A stretch of 64,000 nt of DNA from Scleromatobacter sp038243995 (GCA_038243995.1 JBBRTV010000005.1:124001-188000); one strand, 5' to 3'; positions 50,801-59,909 are shown, numbered from the stretch's first letter. The notes: generated by a model from the sequence alone, not told the origin. Program-made: numbers and translations.

Positions 50801-51495
50801 GACGGCGCCTTGGGCTGCTCCATCAGCACCTTCTGCATCACGGCGACCATGCCGCCCGAGAAAGGCCGTTCGCCCACGAGGAACTGATACAGGATGACGC
50901 CCGCGGCGTAGAGATCGGAGCGCGCGTCGGCCGTCTCGCCGCGGATCTGCTCCGGCGCCATGTAGCTGGGCGTGCCGAGCACGGTGCCCGCATGGGTCTT
51001 CTGCGTGGAGTCGATGCGCGCGATGCCGAAGTCGCCCAGCTTCACCGACCCGTCGTCGGTGACGAAGATGTTGTCGGGCTTGACGTCGCGGTGGATGACG
51101 CCGCGGCTGTGCGAGTAGCCGAGCGCATCGAGCAGTTCGCCCATCAGCCGCACGATCTGCGACATGGAGAACGGGTGGCGCGCGGCGAAGAAGGACTTCA
51201 GCTCCTTGCCCTGCACGTACTCCATGACGATGAAGGACAGGCCCTTCTCTTCGCCGTAGTCGTAGATGCCGACGATGTTGCGGTGGTTCAGGCGCCCGGC
51301 CGCCTTCGCCTCGATCAGGAAGCGACGCGAGTGTTCCTCGGCTTCGTCGTGATCGAGTTCGTCCTTCTTGATCGTCTTGATGGCGACGACCCGATCGATG
51401 ATCGGATCGAATCCTTCATAGACGATGCCCATCGCACCCTTGCCGATCGCTCGGCGGATCTGATACTTCCCCAGTTGTTTGGGTACGTCGCTCAA
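47863..51495 (-). CDS. ppkA: PpkA-like transmembrane serine/threonine kinase with long Ala-rich coiled coil and Sel1-like tail
   Basis: 1210 residues with a TTG start at 51495. The Hanks-type kinase domain (about 11-275) is complete: P-loop IGKGAMG (18-23), Lys40 in VAIKTI, HRDVKPDN (135-142), DFG (155-157) and GTPSYMAPEQIRGE. Residues about 345-900 are an extremely Ala/Glu/Arg/Lys-rich helical region. A membrane segment (about 961-982, NLLLPIAGAAVVVVAAGAW) is followed by about 225 periplasmic residues: a Pro/Ala-rich stretch, a Lys/Ala/Asp repeat and a Sel1-like end (EEAYRAGRIPEGIRQMEKAD). It is the first T6SS gene and should phosphorylate the FHA protein. Typical PpkA proteins have other periplasmic domains, so the sensory part is unusual. 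Confidence 0.9.
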   Translation of the reverse strand: MSDVPKQLGKYQIRRAIGKGAMGIVYEGFDPIIDRVVAIKTIKKDELDHDEAEEHSRRFLIEAKAAGRLNHRNIVGIYDYGEEKGLSFIVMEYVQGKELKSFFAARHPFSMSQIVRLMGELLDALGYSHSRGVIHRDVKPDNIFVTDDGSVKLGDFGIARIDSTQKTHAGTVLGTPSYMAPEQIRGETADARSDLYAAGVILYQFLVGERPFSGGMVAVMQKVLMEQPKAPSVHNPSIPKAIDEVVLRALAKVPDQRFASAAEFSRELTAAVGLASAQDESESTMIMSAATLKALQDGASLPADKAGATSTSTSTSTGATGTGASGNSLAARATSTGAAARPAGSAVVDAKRRAEEAKRRYEEDMRRAQDELEHAEEQQRIAEAEAQQQADAWLESSQALVDAAGVRFDATQALFAEHALLVGGADAAEGGRAIATRLRESAEGIAAFIAASYALSPAAQGELEARQGRLTESATAQEAMALRAERDAASALASLNQRLDVLEQRLGGQDGAWGTESRALEALDGAGGEEPIAPILARLDKLATSVDQVRKGYASLQSQTLKLPPAQVERLAVIDAQLQAQAAFAARLRGEVDAARQRARDVAEVKARKQAEEAARAEAAAQARRLAQVEVERLAAQAARQAAEAEKKSLADEARRIAEEQALREAEERTRREADEAARLKAEAVRLAEGEARRVAADHPRREAAELQARRQADAQAEAVAGAQRPSEGQALHIAQAQAARLAEDEAEAARRANAEAERELAEAARRKADDEARGKAEADAKREAQAEARRKADELAQSKAEEEARKKAEREERRLADIEAKRLAAAQAREMADALARAKAEADANRKAGSEAKLARAAETASKAKADEQARRDAKAATTDTAAAEDDADATLAGGTRAARKAVPVAPVVGDDTDATVIHAVRNKAPEPGPRDGDTGGAGRSPAQATVRAAAAAIPAPSPAPRRNLLLPIAGAAVVVVAAGAWFAMRPAPAPTQQGVAPPPPAIASAAAPAPAPASVTSPAPVAPPVAAPVPPPPPAPVVQTDAAQVTKANAEQAAATKRADEAAARKKADDDAAKRKTKSDADAKAKADADADAKAKARADADAKAKADADAKAKAKADADADADAARKKSEEAATAANSSREAAADVLRKGEEAYRAGRIPEGIRQMEKADAMGAAGARSRLCAIYRKPTAAEGKDFLKEANRCKGVD
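48112..48260 (-). repeat. Low-complexity codon repeat encoding Lys/Ala/Asp tract of the kinase
   Basis: About 150 bp built from GCC-GAC-GCC-AAG type units, giving alternating ADADAKAKADAD residues. The near-tandem 6-, 12- and 18-bp units make it prone to length change in frame. It lies in the predicted periplasmic part, just before the Sel1-like end. Confidence 0.75.
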
Positions 51496-51514
51496 AGGGC
51501 TTCAGGTAAACGAA

Positions 51515-51539
51515 GATGCCCGGCACAGGACCGGGCATC
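51515..51539 (-). terminator. Hairpin terminator after the tpsA gene
   Basis: GATGCCCGG and CCGGGCATC make a perfect 9-bp stem with a 7-nt loop; on the - strand the stem is followed by TTCGTTT. It lies 79 nt after the tpsA stop and 20 nt before the TTG of the kinase gene, so it would separate the two-partner secretion transcript from the T6SS transcript. Only a moderate T-run is present. Confidence 0.6.
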
Positions 51540-51617
51540 AGGGCGCCGACGCTTCGATTGCGACGCCCGCCGGGTTCGGGAAACGACTACGAGTTCAGGG
51601 GTATCGAATCCCGCGCA

Positions 51618-54600
51618 TCACTTGCCCGTGCAGGCCTTGTCGGCAGAAATCGATGTCGACGATGTTACCCGAGAGTCGCACTGGGTCGCACCCAGATCGC
51701 CCGCGATTTCGTCGATGCCCGGGGGCACGCGACCGATGGTGGTCACATAGCCCTTGCGAATCGCGAAGTCGAGGTTTTCCGTGCCGAACGCGGCGTCGGC
51801 GGCGTCTTGCGACGCAGCGCTCAGGATGTTGGCGATCATCGAATCGGCGATCGACGTCGTCTGGCCCAGGACGTTGAAGCAGGTCGTGGCGGTGCAGCCG
51901 AACGTCGCCGAATTCAGCGATGCAGGCTCGACGAACTGGATCGCCGCGAACTGCTGCTTCGACGCCACGCTGAACCAGGCCGTGTGCCCCGCCTCGAAAT
52001 GCAGCGTCAGCGAACTGCCGGCCTGTCCGGTCTGCGGCGACAGCGTGATGACGCTGACCGGATCGGGCCGGCCCGGCACCATCACGGGCGTGGCGGAGCG
52101 TCCGATGTTGCCGTTCGTGGCGATCAGGGTGATGTTCCTGCCCGCGCTCACGTCGAGCGCGCCACGCGAGTTCGCCCCCTGGATCGAAGCGCCGCTCAGC
52201 ACCACCGCGTCGGTGGAGACTAGCGTTCCGTCGAGAAACACAGTGCCGGCCGCCGTGGCATTGACGCCGTTCGCCTGGACGGCGCCGAAGGTGATGTCGC
52301 CAGTGGTGGACGTCGCATTGACCGCACCGGCAAAAGTCATCGGCCCGGCTTCGCCGACTGTGACGCTGCCACCGGTCGCCGTGAGCCCGCCGGCGATCGC
52401 GCCGCCGACGACGAGATCGCCGCCAGTGGCTGTCAGCGTCGAGTCGCCCGAGCCGGTGACGGTGGCATTCAGCGCGCCGTTCGTCGTGATGGCGACGTTG
52501 TGGCCAATGGCCGTCACCTCGCCCGTCAACGTATTGCCGGCATTCGTCAGGGCAATGTCGCCGCCGCCGGCGTCGAGGGTCGATGTCCCGCCCACTCGCA
52601 GGGCGCCTGACTGCGCGATGCCGCCTGCCACCGCGGCCAGCGGCTTCGCGCCGGCCGACTGCGCGACGGCCAGCGGCACGCCCGTGCCGACGCTCAGGCT
52701 GCCCCCGACTGTCGTTCCCGCGTCGCCGAAGTTGACCGAGCTGCCGGTCAGCGCCATGTCGGCGGCGCTGGAGCCCGTGACGGTGAGTGCCCCACCAGCG
52801 ACGAGCGTGACGTGGCCACCCTTGACCGCGACGTTGCCGCCGAAGGCGTTGCCTCCGCGGCTCAACGTGATGTCGTTGGCACCGGCCGCCAGCGTGGTGT
52901 TGCCACCGACGGACAGGTCGGCCGCCTGGGTCACCGCACCGCCGGCAGTCAGCGAGAGATCTCCGGTGCTCTGGCCGTCGACGCTCACGCCGGCGGCCGA
53001 TTTCAGCACCGCGCTGCCGACGCCGCCCAGGTGCACCGCCAGCGCGCCGCCCTGTTCGATGTCGAGCGCGCCTCCCGTGACGGTGACGCCACCCGCAAGG
53101 GCATTGCCCAGGAGCGGATCGTTCAGCGTCACGCTGTTCGCGCCCGCGGCGATGGTGGTCGCGCCGGCGACGACGAGGCCGCCGGTCTGCCCGACCGCGC
53201 CGGTGGCGTTGACGCCCAGCGTGCCGCCCACGTTGGTCGTGCCGAACGAGACGCCGGCGCCGCTCGCCCGCAGCGCGCCCGACGTGCTGCCGTCCACCGC
53301 CAAGGATCCGGCGGCGACCAGCGTCGCACTTGTCGCGCCCCCGAGATGCACTGCCAACGAGTTGACGTCCGAGAGCGAGACCGCGCCACCCGAGGCGGTG
53401 GCGGCGCCGCCGAAATCATTGCTCGCGAAGTCGAGCGTGATCGCGCCGGTCGGGGCGGCCGTCAGCGCGGTGGTGCCGCTGACGACGAGTTGCCCGAGCT
53501 GCGTGATCCCGCCGGTCGAATTCGCGACCAGGGTCGTCGCCGTCGTCGTGTTCGCCGCGGTGCTGCCGAAGGCGACACCCGCGCCGTGCACCGTCAAAGT
53601 GCCGGCCGTCGAGCCGTCGACCGCCAGCGCGCCGGTCGCCAGGTAGTTCGCATCGCCCGTTGCCGTACCGTGAACGACCAACGCGTTCTTGTCGGTCAGG
53701 CCGATGGCCGCGCCCGAGGCCGTGACCTCGCCGGCGAAGTCGTTCGTCGCGGTCGTCAGCGCAATGTTGCCGCCGTTCGCGTTCAGCACCGTGGCGCCGT
53801 CCACGGTGAGTGCGCCGGTTTGGGTGATCGCGCCGCCCGTGGTCGTCACGCTGAGCGTGCCGGGAATGGCGGTCGCGCCGATCACGACGGAGCTGCCGTT
53901 GGCAGTCAGGTCGCCGCCGGTGCTGGCCTGGAAGCGCAGCGCGCCTGTCCCGGCGTCGAGCGTGACCGTCGAGGTGGCGGTCACATTGGCATCGAGGCCG
54001 CTCAGCGCACGGACGTCGATGGCGCCGCCGCTGGCCAGCACCTGGCCCGTGAACACGTTGTTGCCGTCGCCGACCAGCCTCACCGCACCGCTGCCCGCGG
54101 TGACGGTCGTGGCGCCGCCGACGCTCACGATGGTCCCCGCCGATTGCGTGATGGGACTCGCCGTGTTGTCGTTCGTGATGGTCAGGTCATGGGTCGCGGT
54201 CAGGTTGTGCGCGATGGTCACGCCGCCGACGCTCTCGAGCGTGATGTCGTGGGCCGTCAGCACGCCGGTCGTGATCCCGCCGGCACCGCCGCTGGACAAC
54301 AGCAGGTCGCCCGTGCCGAGGTTGAAGTCGGTCGAGGCCATGTTCAAGCTCAACGCGCCGGTCACGGCCTTGAGCGCCACGTTCCCCGAGGGTGCGACGA
54401 GGGTCAACGCGGTGACGTTGAGGTCGTTCGCATCCGTCAGCCCGATCGAATGGCCGGTCGCCGAGACGCCGCCCACGAAGTCGTTGTGCGTGCTGGTGAG
54501 CAGGACACTGCCCGCCTGCGCATCAAGCACCGTCGGGCCTTGGACCGTCACGCCGAAAGTCGACCCCTGGAACAAGTCGCCCGCGGTGGTCGTGATCGTC

Positions 54601-57600
54601 GCCGTACCGGTGAGCGCCACGGAGTCGCCCACGCTCAGGTCGTTCAACGCGAGCGCCTGCGCGTTATTGACGGTGACGTTCCCCATGGTCGATCCTCCGA
54701 ACGAGGTCATCGTGTTGTTCCCGTCGAGGACGATGTCGCCTGCGCCCGCGTTCACTGTCGTCGCACCGCTGACCTGCAGCGTCGCGCCGCCCACCTGCGA
54801 CACGGCCCCGAAAGTATCGACCGTGAGCGCGGTCGCGACCACGTTGCCCAGCACCAGCGCGCCCCCGGTGGTCACCGTGACGTTGCCCATGCCGACGGAG
54901 ACATCGGTGTCGGTCGCCCGGAATGTCCCGAGGTTGCTGCCGGTGCTGCCCACCGCGATGTTGCCCGCGGTCGTGCTCACCGCGGTCTCGCCCAGGACCA
55001 GCAGGTGCGTGGCGCTGGCCTGCGTGACGTTGCCGCCCGCCGTCACCGCGAGCCCCCCCGCCAGCCCGACGCCGGCGCCGCCATTGACATCATTCAGCAC
55101 GGTGGAGCCGCTCGTGACGAACGCGACGTTGCCGTTGCCGAACGTGGCGTCCGTGTCGGTCGCACCGAAGGCATGCAGATTGTTGCCGCTGTTCGTCAGC
55201 GTGACGTTGCCCGCCGTGGTAGCGATCGTGGTCGATCCGCCGACGAGGAGCGCGGTCCCGCCGGCCTGGGATACCGTGCCACCGGCATGGATGGCCAGGT
55301 CGCCGCCGAGCGGCGTGCCCGCGCCGCCGTTGACGCCACCCAACGCGAGCGCGCCGGTCGTGGTCAGCGAGACGTTGCCATGGCCTGCCCCGGTGTCGGT
55401 CGCCGCGAACGCGGCGATGCTGTTGCCGGCGTTGTCCAGCGTGATGTTGCCCCCGCTCGTCGTGACGCTCATCGCGCCGCCGACCAGAAGGCTGGTGCCG
55501 GCGCTCGTCGCACCGCCGAACCGAAGGCTGGCGCCGGTGGACTGCGTGAGCGTGCCGCCCACGTTGATCGCCAAGTCGCCGTCGAGGGCGAGGCCGGTGC
55601 CGCCGTTGACCCCTCCCAGCACCAGCGCGCCGGTGGTGGTCACAGAGACGTTGCCGTGTGCTGCACCGCCTGCGCCGTCGGTGTCCGTCGCCGTGAAAAC
55701 GTCGAGGTTGTTGCCAGCATTGGTCAGCGAGATGTTGCCGGCGCTGGTAGTGGCGCTCGTCGTGCCGCCGACAAGCAGGCTGGTGCCGCTGGACTGGGTG
55801 AGGGAGCCGCCCGCGTTGATCGTGAGGTTGCCGTCGAGGGCGACTCCGGTGCCGCCGTTGACGTCGGTCAGGATCACCGGGCCGACGGTCGTCAGCGTCA
55901 CGTTGCCGTGAGATGCGCCGCCAGCGGCGTCGGTGTCCGTCGCGCCGAACGCGGCCAGGTCGTTGCCGGCATCGGTCAGCGTGATGTTGCCAGCGCTCGT
56001 CGTCACCGAGGCGAGCCCCTGGATCACCATCGCGCCGAGCTGCGTGACGTCGCCCGCGGCGCTGATGGTGGCATTGCCGCCGACGGTCAGCGCGCCCAGG
56101 ACGACAGCACCCTTCGCAGTCGCCGAGAAATCGCCCGTGCCGGTGTTGATGAACGACCCCGCCGCCATGCTGATGGTGCTGGCGTTCGTCCCGGGGTTCG
56201 TGCCGGAGGCGGTGGTCCCGGCATTGAGATTGACGGTCAGGCCTGTGCCTGCATTGCTCACCGCGATCGAGCCGCCGCTGGTGAAAACGATGTCGCTCTG
56301 CGCGTCGAGGTTGAGCACACCCGTGCCGCTCGCGATGTTCGGCGTCGTGATGGCTGCGGAGACGGTGATGGTGCCCGCGGTGGAGCTGCCCGAGCTCGTG
56401 AGCACGGTCACGTTCGTGCCGCTGGCCAGCGAATTGCTCAGGGTGGTGTTGTTGAGCGTCGCGGTGGTCGCGGTGCTCCAGAACTTGTCGGTCGGCGTGC
56501 CAGTCTCGATGTAACCCCCGGAGGTACTGCCGGTGCTGATCGTGATGTCGTCCGGATCGAGCAGCCAGCTGCCGCCCTTGCCGTGTGCCGCCCCGGCGGA
56601 CACCGCGGCGTCTGCCTGCAGGATCTTGTGCGAAGACGTCTCGATGGCGCCGCCGTCGCCCGACAGCGCGCCGCCGCGGGCGCTGATCGCGCCCGCGATG
56701 CGGGTCTGGTCGTTCGACCACAACACGATATTGCCGCCGTTGCCGCGCGTGATCGCATCCGCGTCGATCGAGGTGCCCGCGCCCGCGTAGACCTGCGTCG
56801 CATTCGAGTCGCCGTCGCCGCCCGCGCCGTGCCAGTCGCCGCCGATGCGCACGACGCCGCCGCCGGCGTCGCCGGAGACGTCGACCGAGCCAGTCCCGTA
56901 CAGCCCGACATATTCGCCGAGCATCTTGACAGTCCCGCCGGTCTGGCCGGCGGCGGCGGCGCCGCTCGCGTCCAGCCGGCCGGCGACATTCACGACGCCG
57001 GACGAACCGCCGTCAAGCACGATGGTGCCGTTGCGCGTGCCAATCGAGCGCGCCTGGACGAGGCCGTCGACGTTGACGACGGTGTCGAGCAGCGCGCCGG
57101 CCGCCTTGGCCGTGATCAGCACCTTGCCGCCGTCGGCCTGCAAGATGCCGCCCGAGTGCACGAGCGCAGCGGCTGTGGGCGCGTCGACGGAGACGGAGAC
57201 CACGTCGCTGCCCAGGAGGTCCAGCGTCACGCGGTCGCCCGCGGCCAGGGCGGCCGTGCCGCCGTCGGCGATGATGATGCCGAGGTTATCGACCTGCGGC
57301 GCCGCGAGCACGGCGAAGCCGGCCTTGATCACGCCCTGGTTGCCGATGCTGCCCGCGCCGGTGCCGCCCGTGAGGGTGTAGCGGCCGGCGAGGTAGTCGG
57401 CATCCGACAACTGCAGTGTCGAGGCGATGAGCCCGCCGACATTGACCTGCGACCCGGGCGCGAACAGGATGCCGTTCTGGTTCAGCAGGAAGACTTGGCC
57501 GTTGGCGTTGATCTGGCCGAAGATCGTCGAGGCGTCGTTGCCGACGACCCGGTTCAGCGTGGAGGACGTCGCCCCCGGCTGCAGGAAGTTGACCTTTTCG

Positions 57601-57896
57601 CCCGAGCCGACGTTGAACGTCTGCCAGTCGATCACGCCCTTGTTGGTCGTCTGCACGACGTTCAGCGAGCCGTTCTGCGGCGCGTTGATCGTGATGTTGC
57701 CCGACACCACCTGGCCGCCGGTGGGATTCGCGAACGCCTGCACGCCGCAGCCCGCCAGGAGCGCCATCAGAAGGCGGCTTGGCGCCGGGATGCGCACGCG
57801 GGCGAGCGCCAGGCGAAACTTGGAGCCGACCCGAAACACCGTCAGACGCTCGCGCAGCAAGGACGTCGCCAGCGATGAAGATACATTGTTTGCCAT
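51618..57896 (-). CDS. Filamentous haemagglutinin-like TpsA exoprotein (two-partner secretion)
   Basis: 2092 residues from MANNVSSSLATSLL at 57896. A long basic N-terminus leads to a signal peptide (RLLMALLAGCGVQAFA), then the TPS secretion domain with NPTGGQVVSGNITINAPQNG, VIDWQTFNVGSGEKVNF, and NQNGILFAPGSQVNVGGLIA. The rest is glycine/valine/threonine/alanine-rich beta-helix sequence with repeats around 54870-55990. The C-terminus (GCTATTCFNVL, then IRKGYVTTIGRVPPG and ending KACTGK) shows no CDI-type toxin or pretoxin motif. It is exported by the TpsB encoded 17 nt upstream on the same strand. Adhesion is the most likely role. Confidence 0.92.
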   Translation of the reverse strand: MANNVSSSLATSLLRERLTVFRVGSKFRLALARVRIPAPSRLLMALLAGCGVQAFANPTGGQVVSGNITINAPQNGSLNVVQTTNKGVIDWQTFNVGSGEKVNFLQPGATSSTLNRVVGNDASTIFGQINANGQVFLLNQNGILFAPGSQVNVGGLIASTLQLSDADYLAGRYTLTGGTGAGSIGNQGVIKAGFAVLAAPQVDNLGIIIADGGTAALAAGDRVTLDLLGSDVVSVSVDAPTAAALVHSGGILQADGGKVLITAKAAGALLDTVVNVDGLVQARSIGTRNGTIVLDGGSSGVVNVAGRLDASGAAAAGQTGGTVKMLGEYVGLYGTGSVDVSGDAGGGVVRIGGDWHGAGGDGDSNATQVYAGAGTSIDADAITRGNGGNIVLWSNDQTRIAGAISARGGALSGDGGAIETSSHKILQADAAVSAGAAHGKGGSWLLDPDDITISTGSTSGGYIETGTPTDKFWSTATTATLNNTTLSNSLASGTNVTVLTSSGSSTAGTITVSAAITTPNIASGTGVLNLDAQSDIVFTSGGSIAVSNAGTGLTVNLNAGTTASGTNPGTNASTISMAAGSFINTGTGDFSATAKGAVVLGALTVGGNATISAAGDVTQLGAMVIQGLASVTTSAGNITLTDAGNDLAAFGATDTDAAGGASHGNVTLTTVGPVILTDVNGGTGVALDGNLTINAGGSLTQSSGTSLLVGGTTSATTSAGNISLTNAGNNLDVFTATDTDGAGGAAHGNVSVTTTGALVLGGVNGGTGLALDGDLAINVGGTLTQSTGASLRFGGATSAGTSLLVGGAMSVTTSGGNITLDNAGNSIAAFAATDTGAGHGNVSLTTTGALALGGVNGGAGTPLGGDLAIHAGGTVSQAGGTALLVGGSTTIATTAGNVTLTNSGNNLHAFGATDTDATFGNGNVAFVTSGSTVLNDVNGGAGVGLAGGLAVTAGGNVTQASATHLLVLGETAVSTTAGNIAVGSTGSNLGTFRATDTDVSVGMGNVTVTTGGALVLGNVVATALTVDTFGAVSQVGGATLQVSGATTVNAGAGDIVLDGNNTMTSFGGSTMGNVTVNNAQALALNDLSVGDSVALTGTATITTTAGDLFQGSTFGVTVQGPTVLDAQAGSVLLTSTHNDFVGGVSATGHSIGLTDANDLNVTALTLVAPSGNVALKAVTGALSLNMASTDFNLGTGDLLLSSGGAGGITTGVLTAHDITLESVGGVTIAHNLTATHDLTITNDNTASPITQSAGTIVSVGGATTVTAGSGAVRLVGDGNNVFTGQVLASGGAIDVRALSGLDANVTATSTVTLDAGTGALRFQASTGGDLTANGSSVVIGATAIPGTLSVTTTGGAITQTGALTVDGATVLNANGGNIALTTATNDFAGEVTASGAAIGLTDKNALVVHGTATGDANYLATGALAVDGSTAGTLTVHGAGVAFGSTAANTTTATTLVANSTGGITQLGQLVVSGTTALTAAPTGAITLDFASNDFGGAATASGGAVSLSDVNSLAVHLGGATSATLVAAGSLAVDGSTSGALRASGAGVSFGTTNVGGTLGVNATGAVGQTGGLVVAGATTIAAGANSVTLNDPLLGNALAGGVTVTGGALDIEQGGALAVHLGGVGSAVLKSAAGVSVDGQSTGDLSLTAGGAVTQAADLSVGGNTTLAAGANDITLSRGGNAFGGNVAVKGGHVTLVAGGALTVTGSSAADMALTGSSVNFGDAGTTVGGSLSVGTGVPLAVAQSAGAKPLAAVAGGIAQSGALRVGGTSTLDAGGGDIALTNAGNTLTGEVTAIGHNVAITTNGALNATVTGSGDSTLTATGGDLVVGGAIAGGLTATGGSVTVGEAGPMTFAGAVNATSTTGDITFGAVQANGVNATAAGTVFLDGTLVSTDAVVLSGASIQGANSRGALDVSAGRNITLIATNGNIGRSATPVMVPGRPDPVSVITLSPQTGQAGSSLTLHFEAGHTAWFSVASKQQFAAIQFVEPASLNSATFGCTATTCFNVLGQTTSIADSMIANILSAASQDAADAAFGTENLDFAIRKGYVTTIGRVPPGIDEIAGDLGATQCDSRVTSSTSISADKACTGK
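54870..55990 (-). repeat. Tandem protein-coding repeats of tpsA (about 75 residues per unit, about 5 copies)
   Basis: Units share the order FGATDTD, HGNVxLTTxGxLxLxxVNGG, LDGDLAINxGGTLTQ, LLVGGxTxxTTSAGNISLTN. Copies differ by insertions: one has a duplicated RFGGATSAGTSLLVGG segment. Units are recognisable but not identical in DNA. Confidence 0.7.
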
Positions 57897-57913
57897 GTCA
57901 GTCCCTCGATTTT

Positions 57914-59635
57914 TCAGAACCACTTCTGCAGCGAAGCCCATGCATGGGTCTTGCTGTTTTCCGAACCCGGCAGGTTGATCGCGTCGATCTTCGAAGCGAT
58001 GTCGAGCCTGAACTGGACGTCGTCTCGCCGGGTCAGGTTGAGGCCGACCCCGTAGCCGCCGAGCGTGATCGCGTTGTCGTGGTCGGAGCGCAGTGGATCG
58101 TGCCAGCCCTTGAATCGGCCGCCGTCGATGAAAGCGCTGAAAACGACCGGCGCGCTGAACAGCGCCCAGCCGGGCACCCGCTGGCGCAATTCCAGCGTGG
58201 CCTGGAAGAGGTCGTCGCCGACGCCGTCGCCCACGGCGTATGCGCGAACGCCACGCGGCCCGCCGAGCGAGGACTTCTCCGAGCTGTCGAGATTCTGGAA
58301 AGCGAGCTGTCCACGCATCGAGACCAGCACCGACGTCGTGTCGGTGATCGCCTGCAGGCGCTGGAAGTCTCCGGTGATGTGCTGGAAGGCGCCGGAGGTG
58401 TTGTGGCCGGTCGTCGTGTCGCGCAAGCGCTGGTCGGGGTCCTGGATGCGGTTGTCGCCCGCGTGCAGGGTGGCGGTGTAGGTATTGAGCGAGCCGCCGA
58501 AATACTGGTCGCGGAAGTCGCCGGTCAGGCCGAAGTTGCCGATCGCGAGATGCCGGTCATCCTGGAATGCGCCGCCTTGCTGCCGATCGTTCACGAACTT
58601 CAGATCCAGCCCGCCGAAGACGAACAGGTTGCCATTGCGCGACCGGATCATCGGGTGCTGGACCAGCAGCGAGGCGACGTAGGCGTAACCGTCGGCATTG
58701 AGCGATTTGAACGCCGCGCCGATGACCTTGTAGTTCAGGTCGGTCAGGCTGGCCGTCATCTTGGTGCCGTAGGGGCCGACCGGCGCAGTGATGCCGGCGC
58801 GGACGAGGTCGATACCGTCATGCTCGGTGATCAACCCCCCGAGCTGCCAGGACTCGCCGAAACCAGCCAGGCCGTTGGCGACCAGGTCGGCGCCCACGCG
58901 AACGAGGCCGGTACTGCGACTGCCGGAGTTGTCGATGTAGGCGGCGCCGCCGAAGGTGGGTCCTTCGTCGACGACCTTCACGAGCAGGTCGGCCTGGCCG
59001 AATTCCGCACCGGGACGCAGCACCGAGCTGACCTTCACGCCCTGCAAGTCGTTCAGCAGCAGCAGCGGGCGCTCGACGCCCTGCTCCGTCACCGGCGAGC
59101 CGGCGGGCAGCAGGTTCATGTAGCCGTCCACCAGCCCGGAGGCGACGCGCCGGGTGTCGAGTTCGGCGCGCGTCCGGCCGATGCGAGCCTCGACGACGCG
59201 CAGCGACACGATGCCGTCGTGCACTTCCTGCGCCGGCACGAAGACCTGGGTCAGGAAGTAGCCCGCGTCCTTGTAGCGATTCTTGATCGACTCGGCCGCA
59301 TCGAGCAGCTGGTCGGTGCTGGCCTCCTTGCCGACCCAGGGAAGCACGAGCCCCTGCAGGACGTCATCGGGGAAGACGGAATTGCCGGTGATGAGGAAGC
59401 CCCTGACCATCACGCCGGGCCCCTCGGGAGCGGCGGCACGCGCGGGGGCGTCGGTGCGCGGAAGGACGTCGGCGTCCTTCTTGACCTCGGCCGGCCGCTT
59501 CGGCGTGGTCGCCTCCAGGGCGCGTCCGGCGTTCGTGTTCGGCGCCACGGACTGCGCCAAGGACGGTGGCGTCGCAGCCATGCTCGCGAGGGCGACCACG
59601 ACGCAGCCCAACCCCTTCTGGGTATGAGATTTCAA
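57914..59635 (-). CDS. TpsB outer-membrane transporter (ShlB/FhaC/HecB family)
   Basis: 573 residues with a TTG start at 59635: AAGGAG sits 7 nt before it and the protein then begins with a signal peptide (LKSHTQKGLGCVVVALASMA...PSLAQ). No ATG suits. After a linker come POTRA domains (about 75-225: RGFLITGNSVFPDDVL, IKNRYKDAGYFLTQVFVP, VEARIGRTR) and the 16-strand barrel, with the L6-type motif GGPRGVRAYAVGDG and a final aromatic residue (SLQKWF), as in Omp85-superfamily proteins. It translocates the TpsA protein encoded immediately downstream. Confidence 0.93.
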   Translation of the reverse strand: MKSHTQKGLGCVVVALASMAATPPSLAQSVAPNTNAGRALEATTPKRPAEVKKDADVLPRTDAPARAAAPEGPGVMVRGFLITGNSVFPDDVLQGLVLPWVGKEASTDQLLDAAESIKNRYKDAGYFLTQVFVPAQEVHDGIVSLRVVEARIGRTRAELDTRRVASGLVDGYMNLLPAGSPVTEQGVERPLLLLNDLQGVKVSSVLRPGAEFGQADLLVKVVDEGPTFGGAAYIDNSGSRSTGLVRVGADLVANGLAGFGESWQLGGLITEHDGIDLVRAGITAPVGPYGTKMTASLTDLNYKVIGAAFKSLNADGYAYVASLLVQHPMIRSRNGNLFVFGGLDLKFVNDRQQGGAFQDDRHLAIGNFGLTGDFRDQYFGGSLNTYTATLHAGDNRIQDPDQRLRDTTTGHNTSGAFQHITGDFQRLQAITDTTSVLVSMRGQLAFQNLDSSEKSSLGGPRGVRAYAVGDGVGDDLFQATLELRQRVPGWALFSAPVVFSAFIDGGRFKGWHDPLRSDHDNAITLGGYGVGLNLTRRDDVQFRLDIASKIDAINLPGSENSKTHAWASLQKWF

Positions 59636-59653
59636 CTTGGTACTCCTTTTTGT
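59633..59653 (-). promoter_or_regulatory. Strong Shine-Dalgarno selecting a TTG start for tpsB
   Basis: On the - strand AAAAAGGAG is followed by TACCAAG and TTG AAA TCT. The perfect SD with a 7-nt gap supports TTG as the start, giving a clean signal peptide. Confidence 0.7.
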
Positions 59654-59909
59654 TCGGGCCCGCGCAGGGTTGCAGTATGCCTCTCGGGGTACTCTGGGGC
59701 GGCCTGCGAATTTGCGTGGATGGCACCCAAAACGACACACCCCGGATCCCCTCCCGTGGGGACTGCGTCGTGCAAAAAGCGCGGAAAGGTGCGGCCCCGC
59801 GACAAGCTGGCCAGACAGCATCGGCCGTCATCGCCCGGTCATCCATTCGTGCTTTCCATAGCATCCATCCACACGTCCGAAAACGGCCAGTGGCAATCGG
59901 CGGGGTGCC

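Noticed and set aside
48736..51750. 1004-codon open frame on the + strand
   Set aside because: Antisense of the kinase gene; its Leu/Arg/Gly-rich translation reflects the Ala-rich repeats read backwards.
51618..52100. C-terminal CDI toxin of TpsA
   Set aside because: No VENN-type or other pretoxin motif, no toxin-like domain and no small immunity gene after the stop; a terminator hairpin follows.
54870..55990. Regularly spaced similar segments that might suggest a CRISPR array
   Set aside because: Units are about 225 bp, in frame, diverged and coding within tpsA; no short identical repeats with unique spacers.
52812..57878. 1688-codon open frame on the + strand
   Set aside because: Antisense of tpsA; repeated words come from the tpsA repeats and no domain was found.
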